Shown here in pieces: positions 9,343 through 17,806 of a stretch of DNA of 64,000 nt. The DNA comes from Limisphaera sp049537155 (lineage in GTDB: Bacteria > Verrucomicrobiota > Verrucomicrobiia > Limisphaerales > Limisphaeraceae): NCBI RefSeq assembly GCF_049537155.1, contig NZ_JBMVQZ010000002.1, forward strand, positions 186,001 through 250,000, read 5' to 3'. Under the pieces are notes generated by a model that saw nothing but the letters and a program-made list of their open reading frames with translations, was not told where the DNA came from and searched no databases. The position numbers and the translations under genes were made by a program. Each line of letters starts with the position of its first letter. Position 1 is the stretch's first letter.

Positions 9343-9812
9343 GAGGCACCTCCCACCGGCCGGCCCAAACAGGAGCTTGTCCACTGTTTTGAGCGAGCCG
9401 CGGGGACCTGCTTGCGCCACCGGCCCGGGCGGTGCATGGGCCACGGGAGAGCGACGCCCGGGCCGCCGTGCCGGTCGGGGCAGAAAGCCTGTTGAGCACG
9501 GCACGAACCCGTACGGCCGGGCTCACAACTTCCGCCTCGACAATGCTTTGAGCCGGGGCATGATGCGGGCTGAAAGGCGTTCATGCGGCCTGCTCTGATT
9601 TCTCCACTGGTAAGAAGGACTTTCAGAAAGCAGAGCGTGGCCCACCGCAAACGTGGGCCGGTCCCACAGCGGCGGCCAGCGGCGCGCTGTAAAACAGCCC
9701 TTGCGCCTGCCCGGCGGGCCATGAGATTTGAGGGTTGTCGGAATCTGGCTGCCATGGCCTGCAGTGGGTCGCCGGGCCAACTGCACGGTGGGGGGCGTGG
9801 ACCGGTCAACCA
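9343..9812. other. 470-nt non-coding left border of the defence island
   Basis: No gene is supportable. The stretch contains a perfect inverted repeat GGCCCAC-N7-GTGGGCC (9639-9659). No tRNA end, integrase or direct repeat shared with the right border (33031-33262) was found by eye. Confidence 0.45.
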
Positions 9813-10958
9813 ATGAGCACGCGGGCGCAGTCTCGGGCTGAACAGCTCCGTGAACGGGTCATCCGATCCCTTCACAAGCAGGGGTTTCGGCTGCGCGACG
9901 GCAGGTTGATGCCTCCTGACCCGAACGACAAGGATCAGATCCGGCGACTCCACGAGGAAGCCGTGCGGCACAGGGTGGCGCAGGCGCGCGCGGGGCTCGA
10001 GCGGCACGAGAACCGCCTGCTCCGGTTCATTGCCCGGGGGACAGAGGTGGTGCCGGAACACGTCCATCCCCGGCTGGTTTGCGTTCGACCCGGTTCCGAC
10101 GAAGAGCTCCTCTTCCGTTACGCCCGCCTTCATTGGAGCATCCCCGTTTCTGCGGGCTACGGTCGGCGCCTGCGCTTTCTGGTGTTTGATGAATCCAACG
10201 GTAAACTCATCGGTCTGTTTGGTCTTGGCGATCCGGTTTTCGCGCTTGGTCCTCGTGATCATTGGATCGGCTGGGACCTGGCGCAAAAGAAGCGGCGCCT
10301 GCAGTGCGTCATGGATCTCTTCGTCCTCGGCGCTGTTCCACCCTACTCGCAATTGTTGTGCGGCAAGCTGATCGCCCTGTTGGCCACCAGCCGCGAGGTG
10401 CAGCAGGCCTTTCGAAAAAAATATGGCGGCGAAACCTCGCTCATCCGGCGGAAACCTCTCGATGGCCGGCTTGCATTGCTCACCACGACCTCGGCCCTGG
10501 GCAGATCCTCAATCTACAACCGCCTTACGTTTCGCGGGCAGCGGGTTTTTCACAGCGTGGGCTTTACACGCGGCTCGGGCGAGTTTCATTTCAGCAACGG
10601 ATTTTATGCGGAGCTGCGCCAACTGGCGTGGGAGCACTGCAGCCCCACCGCCAAACACGGCCGATGGGGCAACGGTTTCCGCAACAAGCGGGAGGTGCTG
10701 CGCAAGGCCCTTCCCCTGCTGGGCCTTTCGCCGGAGCTGGTCTACCACGGCGTGCAACGCGAGATATTCGTGGCACCGCTGGCAGCTAATGCTGCAGCGT
10801 TTCTTCGTGGTGAACATCAGCGACTGAAGTGTTACAACCGGTCGGCGGAGGAACTCTTTCTGTGGTTCCGCGAACGCTGGCTCCTGCCGCGGGCCGGGCG
10901 TGACCCTTCGTATCGCACGTTCGATCCTGAAAGCTACCGCCTGTGGAGGTCGCAGTGA
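9813..10958 (+). CDS. DruA-like DUF4338 protein (Druantia-type defence)
   Basis: Member of the DUF4338 family, whose best known member is DruA of the Druantia anti-phage system; the biochemical function is unproven. The 381-residue protein shows the conserved core FRYARLHWSIPVSAGYGRRL followed by LRFLVFDESNGKLIGLFGLG, then DHWIGWD, and finally VLGAVPPYSQLLCGKLIALL with GRSSIYNRL, all strongly conserved among DruA proteins as I know them. The start ATG 9813 is preceded by no strong ribosome site; the open frame continues upstream to 9735 without family similarity. Its stop overlaps the start of the NurA gene (GTGA at 10955-10958), so they are translationally coupled. DruB, DruC and DruD are absent, so this is not a canonical Druantia type I locus. 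A decayed second DUF4338 gene lies at 14444. Confidence 0.82.
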   Translation: MSTRAQSRAEQLRERVIRSLHKQGFRLRDGRLMPPDPNDKDQIRRLHEEAVRHRVAQARAGLERHENRLLRFIARGTEVVPEHVHPRLVCVRPGSDEELLFRYARLHWSIPVSAGYGRRLRFLVFDESNGKLIGLFGLGDPVFALGPRDHWIGWDLAQKKRRLQCVMDLFVLGAVPPYSQLLCGKLIALLATSREVQQAFRKKYGGETSLIRRKPLDGRLALLTTTSALGRSSIYNRLTFRGQRVFHSVGFTRGSGEFHFSNGFYAELRQLAWEHCSPTAKHGRWGNGFRNKREVLRKALPLLGLSPELVYHGVQREIFVAPLAANAAAFLRGEHQRLKCYNRSAEELFLWFRERWLLPRAGRDPSYRTFDPESYRLWRSQ

Positions 10959-12133
10959 ACGCATCCCCCGAATCCAGGGAACCCGGTCCCTTCGCCGATC
11001 TGCCGGCCGCACTCGTCGAGGAGGTGCTGAGTCAGACGGAGGCCGTGGCGAAGGACCTGCTTGCCTCGTTCCAGAAGATAAGAAAGGATCGCGCTGAATT
11101 GCGCAGCACGCTCGAGAAGTCTGGCCTTGTGACCACGGAGTCTTCGCTCGGGTACCCGCCGCTGCCCACCACATGTGGCACCGACGGCTCCTACGCAATC
11201 GACAGGCTCCTGAGCACCGACCTCGCCGCGGCCGCGGCGGTGGCCGTGGAAGGGCTCACACCACCCTCGGAGAAACGGCACTGGGCACTGCCACACCACA
11301 ACACCTTCATTGCCGCCGAACCGCACCTCGAGGACACGGCCACCGTTCTCAGGGCCGTCATGCTCGGGGAGGAACTCCGACTGGCCACTGCGGCACCACA
11401 CGACGTCGTGATGCTGGACGGCACGCTGACCCTGCCCGTCATCTACTTCAACCAGGCTCTGAACAAGGCTCCGGACACAAAGGACCTGCGATGCTCCGCA
11501 CACTTCCTGGAACACTGCCTCGAATACCTGACCGCCTACCTCGAGATCTTGTGCTCCAAGCGGTCGGACAAACAGTACATCGCCCTGCCCAAGTACTCCA
11601 CGCGGCGTGAGATCGGCACACGCCTTGGTTGGCCGGCGGATCACGACGATCGCGGGCTGCTCACGCTCCTGCTCAAGCCCGGTGAGCTCACGGTCCCGCT
11701 TGAGCTTGAGCACCCGCGCAACGGCGCCGGCAACGTCACCTGGCATCTGAACACCGGCGCGCTGCCGCCCGAGCTGAAGAATCGGGCTGCTGAGCTTGCC
11801 AACGAGGTTGTTTCCGCGCTGCAGTCGGTGCTGGTATTCTACTACAAGCCCCATGACTGGCTTCCGGCATTACGGGTCGAGATCGCCGCGGGCATTGCGT
11901 CAAACCGCGATCGGCTGGCAACCGTTGTCCAGGGTCTCAAATACCAGTGCGCAACGCCATCGATCCTGGAGCCCTATCCGATCTACCTCGCCGACCGCAC
12001 TGCCAAAGCCCTCGCACGCGCGATCCCCGCATTTCGCCAGGTGACGACCCAGCGGGTCTCCGAGCGCTATGACGGGGACATCGGCGAGGTGTTTTTTGCC
12101 CTGCACGGCTATCGGAGCGAGAGCGGGAGGTAG
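10955..12133 (+). CDS. nurA: NurA-type nuclease
   Basis: Predicted 5'-3' DNA nuclease of the NurA family (RNase H-like fold), which works with HerA in resecting DNA ends. The 392-residue protein has metal-binding aspartates in CGTDGSYAID (D77) and VVMLDGTLTLP (D155), the two early NurA motifs, and a late YPIYLADRTAKALA that fits the C-terminal catalytic helix region. The GTG start at 10955 has a GGAGG site five nt upstream and overlaps the stop of the DruA-like gene by four bases. Four bases after its stop the HerA ATPase begins, the classic NurA-HerA pairing. In this island it is likely part of a defence nuclease complex rather than housekeeping repair. Confidence 0.85.
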   Translation: MNASPESREPGPFADLPAALVEEVLSQTEAVAKDLLASFQKIRKDRAELRSTLEKSGLVTTESSLGYPPLPTTCGTDGSYAIDRLLSTDLAAAAAVAVEGLTPPSEKRHWALPHHNTFIAAEPHLEDTATVLRAVMLGEELRLATAAPHDVVMLDGTLTLPVIYFNQALNKAPDTKDLRCSAHFLEHCLEYLTAYLEILCSKRSDKQYIALPKYSTRREIGTRLGWPADHDDRGLLTLLLKPGELTVPLELEHPRNGAGNVTWHLNTGALPPELKNRAAELANEVVSALQSVLVFYYKPHDWLPALRVEIAAGIASNRDRLATVVQGLKYQCATPSILEPYPIYLADRTAKALARAIPAFRQVTTQRVSERYDGDIGEVFFALHGYRSESGR

Positions 12134-12136
12134 GCC

Positions 12137-13915
12137 ATGACGAACGTGCGCGATGATCTGGAGAGGATGGTGGAACGAACCGAACGTGTGGGCGTGGTCG
12201 GTTCGCCCTCGTCGACCGCCCAGCTCGCCCTGGACATTCTGGGACCGGCGGCCGCGCGGAAGCTCGTCGGCGAGCTCGCCCTGTTCCGGTTTGTCCAGGA
12301 TGCCAGCCCGCATTACGCACTCGGGCAGATTACCGAGGTACAGCTCCGCAACATCTGGCACGAGGACCCCACGATGCGCAGCCTGATCCGTCAACGCGGG
12401 CGCGTGGACGCGGTCAGCGAGCGCCAGGACACGCACCTCGGCCAGATGGTGATCAGCGCCGTATTCCGTCAGGGCGGACCGGCCGGATACGAGCCGAGTA
12501 TCCTGGGAACCGTCCCTCCCACCGGTACACCGGTGCATCTTGTGACCGACGACGTGCTGCATGAGCTCCTGCGCCCTTACAGGGACCAGATTTTCTACCT
12601 CGGGCACGTCTACGGCTCGAAACCGAAGCTGCCGCTCTGGTTCAAGCACTTCGACCGCGGACCGGATGGTGCCGGCGAAGCCTACCATCTGGGGATCTTC
12701 GGGAAGACAGGCTCGGGTAAATCGGTGCTCGCCAAGATGATCCTGCTCGCCTACGCGCGCTATCCGAAGATGGCCCTGCTGGTGATCGATCCGCAGGGAG
12801 AGTTTGCGCGGGATATTCGCACGACCGGCGGCAGCGGCGGATTCCCGCTGCCCCTGGGCGTCGTGGCGGACAAACTGGGCAAGCGGCCCGTGGTGCTGAC
12901 GGTTCGTAACCTCGTCCTCGACCGTTGGGAGCTGTTCGAGCAGATTCTCTTCGAGTCGCAGTTCTTCGAGCGCCTCACCATACCCAAGGGCGAGAACCGC
13001 AAGCTGGCCTGCGACATTCTCGCGGACAAACTGAAGAAGGCGGGTGTGCAGCTCAAGGACCTGCATCAGCGCGCGTCATTCGATCGCGCATGGAACCTCC
13101 TCCACGACGACAATGTCCAGCGCGTCTTCTACCGCGCAAAAGAGCCTCGTGAGCGCTTCAGCGACGCGCTCAGAAACTCGAACCCTGACGAGTTTTTCCA
13201 GGACTACTGGTCTCCGGTTGCCGAGCTGTTCCGCGAGGACCGGCAGAACGCCAAGAGCATCAACAGGGCGCTCGCCTGGCTGCTGTCTCTGACCCATACC
13301 GACGGCTCCGTCCGCTCCAACCGCCCGATTCTGGTAATCGATCTTTCCAAGGAGCAGGCCAAGGGCCTGTTCTGGAACGACACGATTCAGTCACTCGTCA
13401 TCAAGCGACTGCTCGACGGGCTCTCCCAGACCGCCGAGTACTTCTACAAAGAGAACCAGAGCCTCAACGCCCTGGTCGTGGTCGACGAGGCGCACCGGCT
13501 GGCCCCCCGCGACCTGCCGACCGATGACGACGCGGCCCGCGGAGTCCGCAACGTCCTGATCGACGCGGCGCGCACCACCCGGAAGTACGGCCTGGGTTGG
13601 CTGTTCATCAGCCAGACACTCTCGAGCCTCCACCCGGAGATCCTTCAGCAACTCCGTATCTTCTTCTTCGGGTTCGGACTCGGGCTGGGCCAGGAGTTCC
13701 AGTCGCTCCGCCAACTCGTGGGGACCTCCGGTACGGCCCTGGACCTGTACCAGCTCTTCCGCGACCCGCACTCGGCATTTGACGCCAGAAGCCGTCAGTA
13801 CTCCTTCATGACCATCGGGCCGGTGAGCCCGCTGTCGTTTTCCGGCACCCCGCTGTTCCTCAACGCCTTCAACTCCGTTGAGGAGTTCCTCACAGCCAAC
13901 CGACTCCCCAGGTGA
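12137..13915 (+). CDS. herA: HerA-type hexameric DNA-translocating ATPase
   Basis: FtsK/HerA-superfamily ATPase of 592 residues that would pump DNA into the NurA nuclease. An N-terminal HAS-barrel-like region (about residues 30-130) precedes the Walker A GKTGSGKS near residue 190. The sequence LLVIDPQGEFARDI follows, then Walker B LVVVDEAHRLAP near residue 447 and a sensor/arginine-finger region RKYGLGWLFISQTLSS. A GGGAGG ribosome site precedes ATG 12137. It sits between the NurA and exonuclease genes with gaps of 3 and 10 nt, so all four genes from 9813 form one operon. Related HerA ATPases are known from several anti-phage systems (for example HerA-Sir2 pairs). The role here is inferred from context. 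Confidence 0.88.
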   Translation: MTNVRDDLERMVERTERVGVVGSPSSTAQLALDILGPAAARKLVGELALFRFVQDASPHYALGQITEVQLRNIWHEDPTMRSLIRQRGRVDAVSERQDTHLGQMVISAVFRQGGPAGYEPSILGTVPPTGTPVHLVTDDVLHELLRPYRDQIFYLGHVYGSKPKLPLWFKHFDRGPDGAGEAYHLGIFGKTGSGKSVLAKMILLAYARYPKMALLVIDPQGEFARDIRTTGGSGGFPLPLGVVADKLGKRPVVLTVRNLVLDRWELFEQILFESQFFERLTIPKGENRKLACDILADKLKKAGVQLKDLHQRASFDRAWNLLHDDNVQRVFYRAKEPRERFSDALRNSNPDEFFQDYWSPVAELFREDRQNAKSINRALAWLLSLTHTDGSVRSNRPILVIDLSKEQAKGLFWNDTIQSLVIKRLLDGLSQTAEYFYKENQSLNALVVVDEAHRLAPRDLPTDDDAARGVRNVLIDAARTTRKYGLGWLFISQTLSSLHPEILQQLRIFFFGFGLGLGQEFQSLRQLVGTSGTALDLYQLFRDPHSAFDARSRQYSFMTIGPVSPLSFSGTPLFLNAFNSVEEFLTANRLPR

Positions 13916-13925
13916 ACCCGGCGCG

Positions 13926-14423
13926 ATGCGATTCGTCGCCATTGACTTCGAAACTGCCAATCCCGATCCCGCCAGCGCATGTGCCGTCGGGCTCGTCGTG
14001 GTGGAAGGCAGCCAAATCGTGGACCGCGTCCACCACCTGATCCGCCCGCGGACGACCTACTTCCTTTACACTCCCATCCATGGATTGACCTGGGCCCACG
14101 TCCGGACAGCTCCCACTTTCGCGCAGCTCTGGCCCGATCTGGAGCGAAGGATGATGAGGGCCGACTTTCTGGCTGCGCATTACGCCCCCTTCGACCGGCG
14201 TGTCCTGCTGAGCTGTTGCCGGGCCTGGCAGCTCCCTGCTCCCCGCTTACCCTTTGTGTGCACGGTCAAGCTCGCGCGGCAGGTGTGGGGAATCCACCCG
14301 ACGCGGCTGCCGAACGTATGCGCGCGGCTGGGCATCCCTCTCTGTCATCACCGGGCCGATTCCGACGCAGAGGCCTGCGCCCGTATTCTCATCGAGGCTG
14401 CCCAGACGGGATGGAATCCGTGA
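13926..14423 (+). CDS. 3'-5' exonuclease, DnaQ/exonuclease X type
   Basis: Stand-alone DEDD exonuclease of 165 residues. It begins with FVAIDFETAN, giving the first catalytic D-x-E, and has GLTWAHV in place of the usual GI(T/S) motif region. AHYAPFDRRVL carries the third acidic residue, and HHRADSDAEACARIL supplies the final Asp of the DEDDh signature, with the His in HH. This is the length of exonuclease X-like proteins without extra domains. ATG 13926 is ten bases past the HerA stop, so it is the fourth gene of the DruA-NurA-HerA operon. It may finish processing of ends resected by NurA, or act as a defence nuclease. The family call is firm; its role in the island is inference. Confidence 0.85.
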   Translation: MRFVAIDFETANPDPASACAVGLVVVEGSQIVDRVHHLIRPRTTYFLYTPIHGLTWAHVRTAPTFAQLWPDLERRMMRADFLAAHYAPFDRRVLLSCCRAWQLPAPRLPFVCTVKLARQVWGIHPTRLPNVCARLGIPLCHHRADSDAEACARILIEAAQTGWNP

Positions 14424-14443
14424 GACCAGCCGGAGGACCGCAA

Positions 14444-14820
14444 GTGCGGTACCGTGCCCGGCCGGGCGGGCGCAGCCCGTGCCACGTGGCCGAGGTCGGT
14501 GACGAGTGGGTGGCCCTCACCGCCGTGGGCGGGGCGGCCCCGCACACCAGGGCCCGCGAGCGGAAGATCGGTTCGACGCCACGGCAACGGGCCCGGCGCC
14601 TGCATCTGGTGGTCAACAAGTGCCGATGCCTGGCTCTGACCGACCGGGGTTGCCATCCCAGCGTGGCCTCCCGGGCGTTGGGGCTGTGTCTGAAGCGGTT
14701 CAATGAGGACTGGCGACAGCGGTGGGGCCATCCGTTGTTGCTGGTCCAGAGTTATCTGGACGAAAGCCGGTGGCGGTGCAGTTGTTATCGTGCCGGCGTG
14801 GTCGAGTCGGTGGGGTGCTG
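14444..14820 (+). pseudogene. Relic of a second DUF4338 (DruA/transposase-associated) gene
   Basis: The translated stretch aligns by eye with the C-terminal half of short DUF4338 proteins: HTRARERKIG, RARRLHLVVNKCRCLAL, CHPSVASRALGLCLKRF, WRQRWGHPLLLVQSYLDES and RWRCSCYRAG. Conserved positions are partly altered (CRC for CRF, SCY for TCY). There is no start codon with an N-terminal half, and the similarity stops at about 14820. Both truncation and substitutions indicate decay. It is a different subgroup from the DruA-like gene at 9813, so not a simple tandem duplicate. The surrounding 14424-15493 stretch has no intact gene. Confidence 0.65.
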
Positions 14821-15120
14821 TCCGCGGCTGGTCCTGCAGGGCCGGGGAACACTGTTGGCAGGGTTCGAGCCCGCCCGCCGGGCAATCCGGCGGCCAAGGT
14901 TGGTGACGGAAGTGTCGTTTCCAGCGCGCCGAGGTTCAGGGGAGGTCTCTGAGCGCAGGACATTGCGCCTTCGAGCCCGCGCAGCCCGTGAGGATGAAAG
15001 GACGCAGGCCCGAGCAGCGGGGGTGGGAGAGACATCTTGTCGGGGAGGGGAGATCCGTTTAAAGTTTGCGGCGGCACGCCACTGGAGAAGAAGAGAGGGG
15101 CATGGTCAGGCAAAACAACC

Positions 15121-15245
15121 CCAACCTCCACCAAGCCGGGTTTCGAGGCCCGGTTTGGGCAAACGTCCCGCGCCCTGGGTGGCTCCTCGAATGCTGCCGA
15201 GTATCAGCAGGTCGTTCTGCGCCACATCTTCCTCGATTACATCCC
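15121..15245 (+). pseudogene. Relic of a type I restriction-modification HsdM N-terminus
   Basis: In one plus frame the residues TKPGFEARFGQTSRALGG and NAAEYQQVVLRHIFLDYI match the conserved opening of HsdM N6-adenine methylases (GFEA-x3-Q-x3-ALR, DAAEYKHVVLGLIFLKYI). Only about 40 residues remain, with no catalytic domain. This is a leftover of a type I system that once occupied the locus. Confidence 0.6.
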
Positions 15246-15493
15246 GGAGCCTTCCGGGCGGGCCATGGACAGCCGAAGGCGGAACTGGATCAGGGCGCGT
15301 CGCTCTTGAACGACCGCTTCCCGGACCTCAAAGCGGACGACCTACTCGCCCTTCCGCTGTTCGGCCTGAAGGGCGGGGGCAGGCAAGGGGCGCGCGAGGA
15401 CCGGCGTCTGGAATCTGGCGCCCATCCCGGGGACGATGCGGATGTCCTTCGCGTACAGCAACAGGGTTGGCTGGCATGAGAGGGAACGAGCCC

Positions 15494-17806
15494 ATGTCCC
15501 CCTGCAACGGCGACAACAACTTGGCCCCGGGCGACGTGGTCGCGGGTTTGGAACCCTCCGAGCTGGTCGAGATCCGGCGTGTGGCCCCCTTCGGCAACAA
15601 GACACTGGTCGAAGGCGTCGGGCTCCAGTCCCATCGGCTGGTGAAGCGGCCCCTCGCCGCCGAGGAGCTGGCCGGCCTCGTCAAGGTGCGGGGCCAACAG
15701 CACACCTTCGATGGCGATGCTCAGCTTTTTCTCCTCGGCGCGGAGGCCGAGCGCATCCGCATCGCGCACCAGTTCGACCCGCTCTTCGCGGTCAACTCCA
15801 GCATCGTTGATCCGCTTCCTCACCAGGTGGAAGCGGTCTATCGCTACCTCCTCCCCCTGCCGCGAATCCGGTTCCTGCTCGCCGATGACACGGGGGCCGG
15901 TAAGACCATCATGACCGGCCTCCTCATCAAAGAGCTGCTCTTCCGGGGAGTGATTCAGAAGATCCTCGTAATCACACCGGGCGGCCTGACGAAGCAGTGG
16001 GCAGAAGAGGAACTCCAGGAGAAGTTCGGCCTCCACGCGCGGCTCGTGAACCGAGCGTCCTTCGAAGCCGAGCCCGGCCAGTTCTCCCGCTACGAAGAGG
16101 GCATCTTCGTCACGTCCATCGATTTCCTGGCGCGCAATGAGGGCTGTCTCAAGGCTGCGTCGGAAACCCAGTGGGACCTCGTGGTGGTCGACGAGGCCCA
16201 CAAGCTCTCGGCCTACGAGTACGGCACCAAGCTCGAGGAAAGCGAGCGGTACAAGGCGGTGAAGGCGCTCGCCCGCCAGACCGATCATCTCCTCTTCCTC
16301 ACGGCAACTCCCCACCGGGGACGGAAGGACACGTTCCGCCGCCTGCTCCTGCTCCTCGACGAGGACCTCTTCCAGAAGGATGAACACGTGGCTGACCGTG
16401 TCCGCGAGCAGGCCGCGCCTTACGGGGCTGCGGACGAGGAGGACTTCGAGGACGAGCGACCGATCACGAAGGCGCGCAACCGATTCTTCCTGCGCCGCCT
16501 GAAAGAGGAGATGGTCGACTGGGACGGGCAACCCCTCTTCAAGCCCCGGCACACCAAGACCATCGGCTACGACCTCACTCCAGAGGAGAAGATCCTCTAC
16601 GACGAGGTGACGCGCTACGTCCGCTCGATGCGCAAGGAGGCCAGGGCGAAGAAGAATCGGAACGTCGAGCTGACCCTCATGGTCATGCAGCGCCGGCTGG
16701 CCTCGAGCCTCTATGCGATCACGCGGACACTGGAAAACCGGCTGCGCGCCCTCGAGGAGGTCCTGTCCATCCTGCGGGATCCCAGCCGATCGGACGCGGA
16801 GAAGAAGAGGCTCTTGCGGGGGACCCCCGATCCCAGCGATCCGCAGGACATCACGGAATACGAGGACCTGACCGAAGAAGAACGCGAGCGGATCGATCAG
16901 CGGATCTTCCGTCAAGTCCTGACGGATGACCCGGACAAGATCGAGGAGGAACGGGACGAAGTCGAGCGCCTCTTTCGCCTGGCAAAGAGTCTCGAGCACC
17001 ACACGGAAGCGAAGTTCGCCGAACTGCTCGCCGTGCTCGACTCCTCCGACGTCATCCGGGACGAGGACGAAAAGCTCCTGATCTTCACGGAGCACCGCGA
17101 CACGCTCGAGAGCCTGGCCAGGCGGCTCGAGGCGAAGGGATACACGGTGGCCACGATCCACGGCGGCATGGATGTTGAATCCCGCAAGCAGGCCCAGCGA
17201 CAGTTCAGGACACGGGCCAAGATCATGGTCGCCACGGACGCTGCTGGCGAAGGCATCAACCTCCAGTTCTGCCGCTACCTCATCAACTGGGACATCCCGT
17301 GGAACCCGAACCGGCTCGAACAGCGGATGGGGCGCATTCATCGGTACGGTCAAGCCGGCGACGTCTGGGTCTACAATTTGGTCGCCCAAAACACACGCGA
17401 GGGGGCGGTTCTGCAGAAGGTTCTCTCGAAGCTGGACGTCATGCGGGAGCAGATGGGGTCCGACCGGGTCTACGACGTGATCGACGAGTGGCTGGAGGAC
17501 GTGCCGCTGGTGCGGCTGATCGCTGAGAGGAAGTCTGCAAAAACCGATCGCGGGGCGTCGCAGAGCTTGTCGCCGAGAGAGGATGTCCATACGGCAAATG
17601 TGTGTGCGGGACCAGAAGATCCATCGGCTTCATATCAGACATCGTCACAGTGGGTGGGCACGGCGACCCCTCGCTGGGTTGCGAGGGGTGATGTTCGCCT
17701 TTCGAGCGACCATCGAGAGCAGTCGGGGGACGGGGTTCGTACCCGCATCGGTGGAGGGCGCTATGTGCCCCGCTTGGAGAACGACACGAAGAAGGTGTTT
17801 CCATGA
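15494..17806 (+). CDS. SNF2-family helicase, C-terminally truncated (DISARM DrmD/DUF3883-type lineage)
   Basis: Superfamily 2 DNA translocase, 770 residues as read. Walker A is DDTGAGKT (131-138), motif II is VVVDEAHKLSA and motif III is LFLTATPHRG. The C-terminal helicase lobe is present (LLIFTEHRDTLESLARRL, VATDAAGEGINLQFC, NPNRLEQRMGRIHRYGQ). Relatives continue for several hundred residues, often with a DUF3883 domain. Here recognisable sequence ends at about 17540 (DVPLVRLIAE) and the last ~85 residues look non-native, though the frame stays open to a stop that overlaps the next start as ATGA. ATG 15494 has GAGGG upstream; 15476 is an alternative. Motor motifs are intact, but loss of the tail makes activity doubtful. 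It precedes the second SNF2 gene directly. Confidence 0.75.
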   Translation: MSPCNGDNNLAPGDVVAGLEPSELVEIRRVAPFGNKTLVEGVGLQSHRLVKRPLAAEELAGLVKVRGQQHTFDGDAQLFLLGAEAERIRIAHQFDPLFAVNSSIVDPLPHQVEAVYRYLLPLPRIRFLLADDTGAGKTIMTGLLIKELLFRGVIQKILVITPGGLTKQWAEEELQEKFGLHARLVNRASFEAEPGQFSRYEEGIFVTSIDFLARNEGCLKAASETQWDLVVVDEAHKLSAYEYGTKLEESERYKAVKALARQTDHLLFLTATPHRGRKDTFRRLLLLLDEDLFQKDEHVADRVREQAAPYGAADEEDFEDERPITKARNRFFLRRLKEEMVDWDGQPLFKPRHTKTIGYDLTPEEKILYDEVTRYVRSMRKEARAKKNRNVELTLMVMQRRLASSLYAITRTLENRLRALEEVLSILRDPSRSDAEKKRLLRGTPDPSDPQDITEYEDLTEEERERIDQRIFRQVLTDDPDKIEEERDEVERLFRLAKSLEHHTEAKFAELLAVLDSSDVIRDEDEKLLIFTEHRDTLESLARRLEAKGYTVATIHGGMDVESRKQAQRQFRTRAKIMVATDAAGEGINLQFCRYLINWDIPWNPNRLEQRMGRIHRYGQAGDVWVYNLVAQNTREGAVLQKVLSKLDVMREQMGSDRVYDVIDEWLEDVPLVRLIAERKSAKTDRGASQSLSPREDVHTANVCAGPEDPSASYQTSSQWVGTATPRWVARGDVRLSSDHREQSGDGVRTRIGGGRYVPRLENDTKKVFP

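Larger units (their letters stand above)
14424..15493. other. 1.07-kb gene graveyard between the two island operons
   Basis: No intact gene. It holds the DUF4338 relic (14444-14820) and an HsdM N-terminal relic (about 15121-15245). The rest, including 14820-15120 and 15250-15470, is unrecognised. The plus frame happens to stay open from 13979 to 17806, but it merges these fragments with the real helicase and is not one protein. Confidence 0.6.

Noticed and set aside
9343..9812. Attachment site or integrase marking the left island end
   Set aside because: No tRNA end, integrase gene or direct repeat shared with 33031-33262 could be found by eye.
15320..15480. Minus-strand coding remnant before the first SNF2 helicase
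   Set aside because: Some protein-like residues appear, but no family could be recognised and no start or stop fits a gene.
13979..17806. A single 1275-aa protein running from the exonuclease region through the first SNF2 helicase
   Set aside because: The frame is open by chance. It overlaps the exonuclease gene in another frame, contains decayed DUF4338 sequence, and helicase similarity begins only near 15494.
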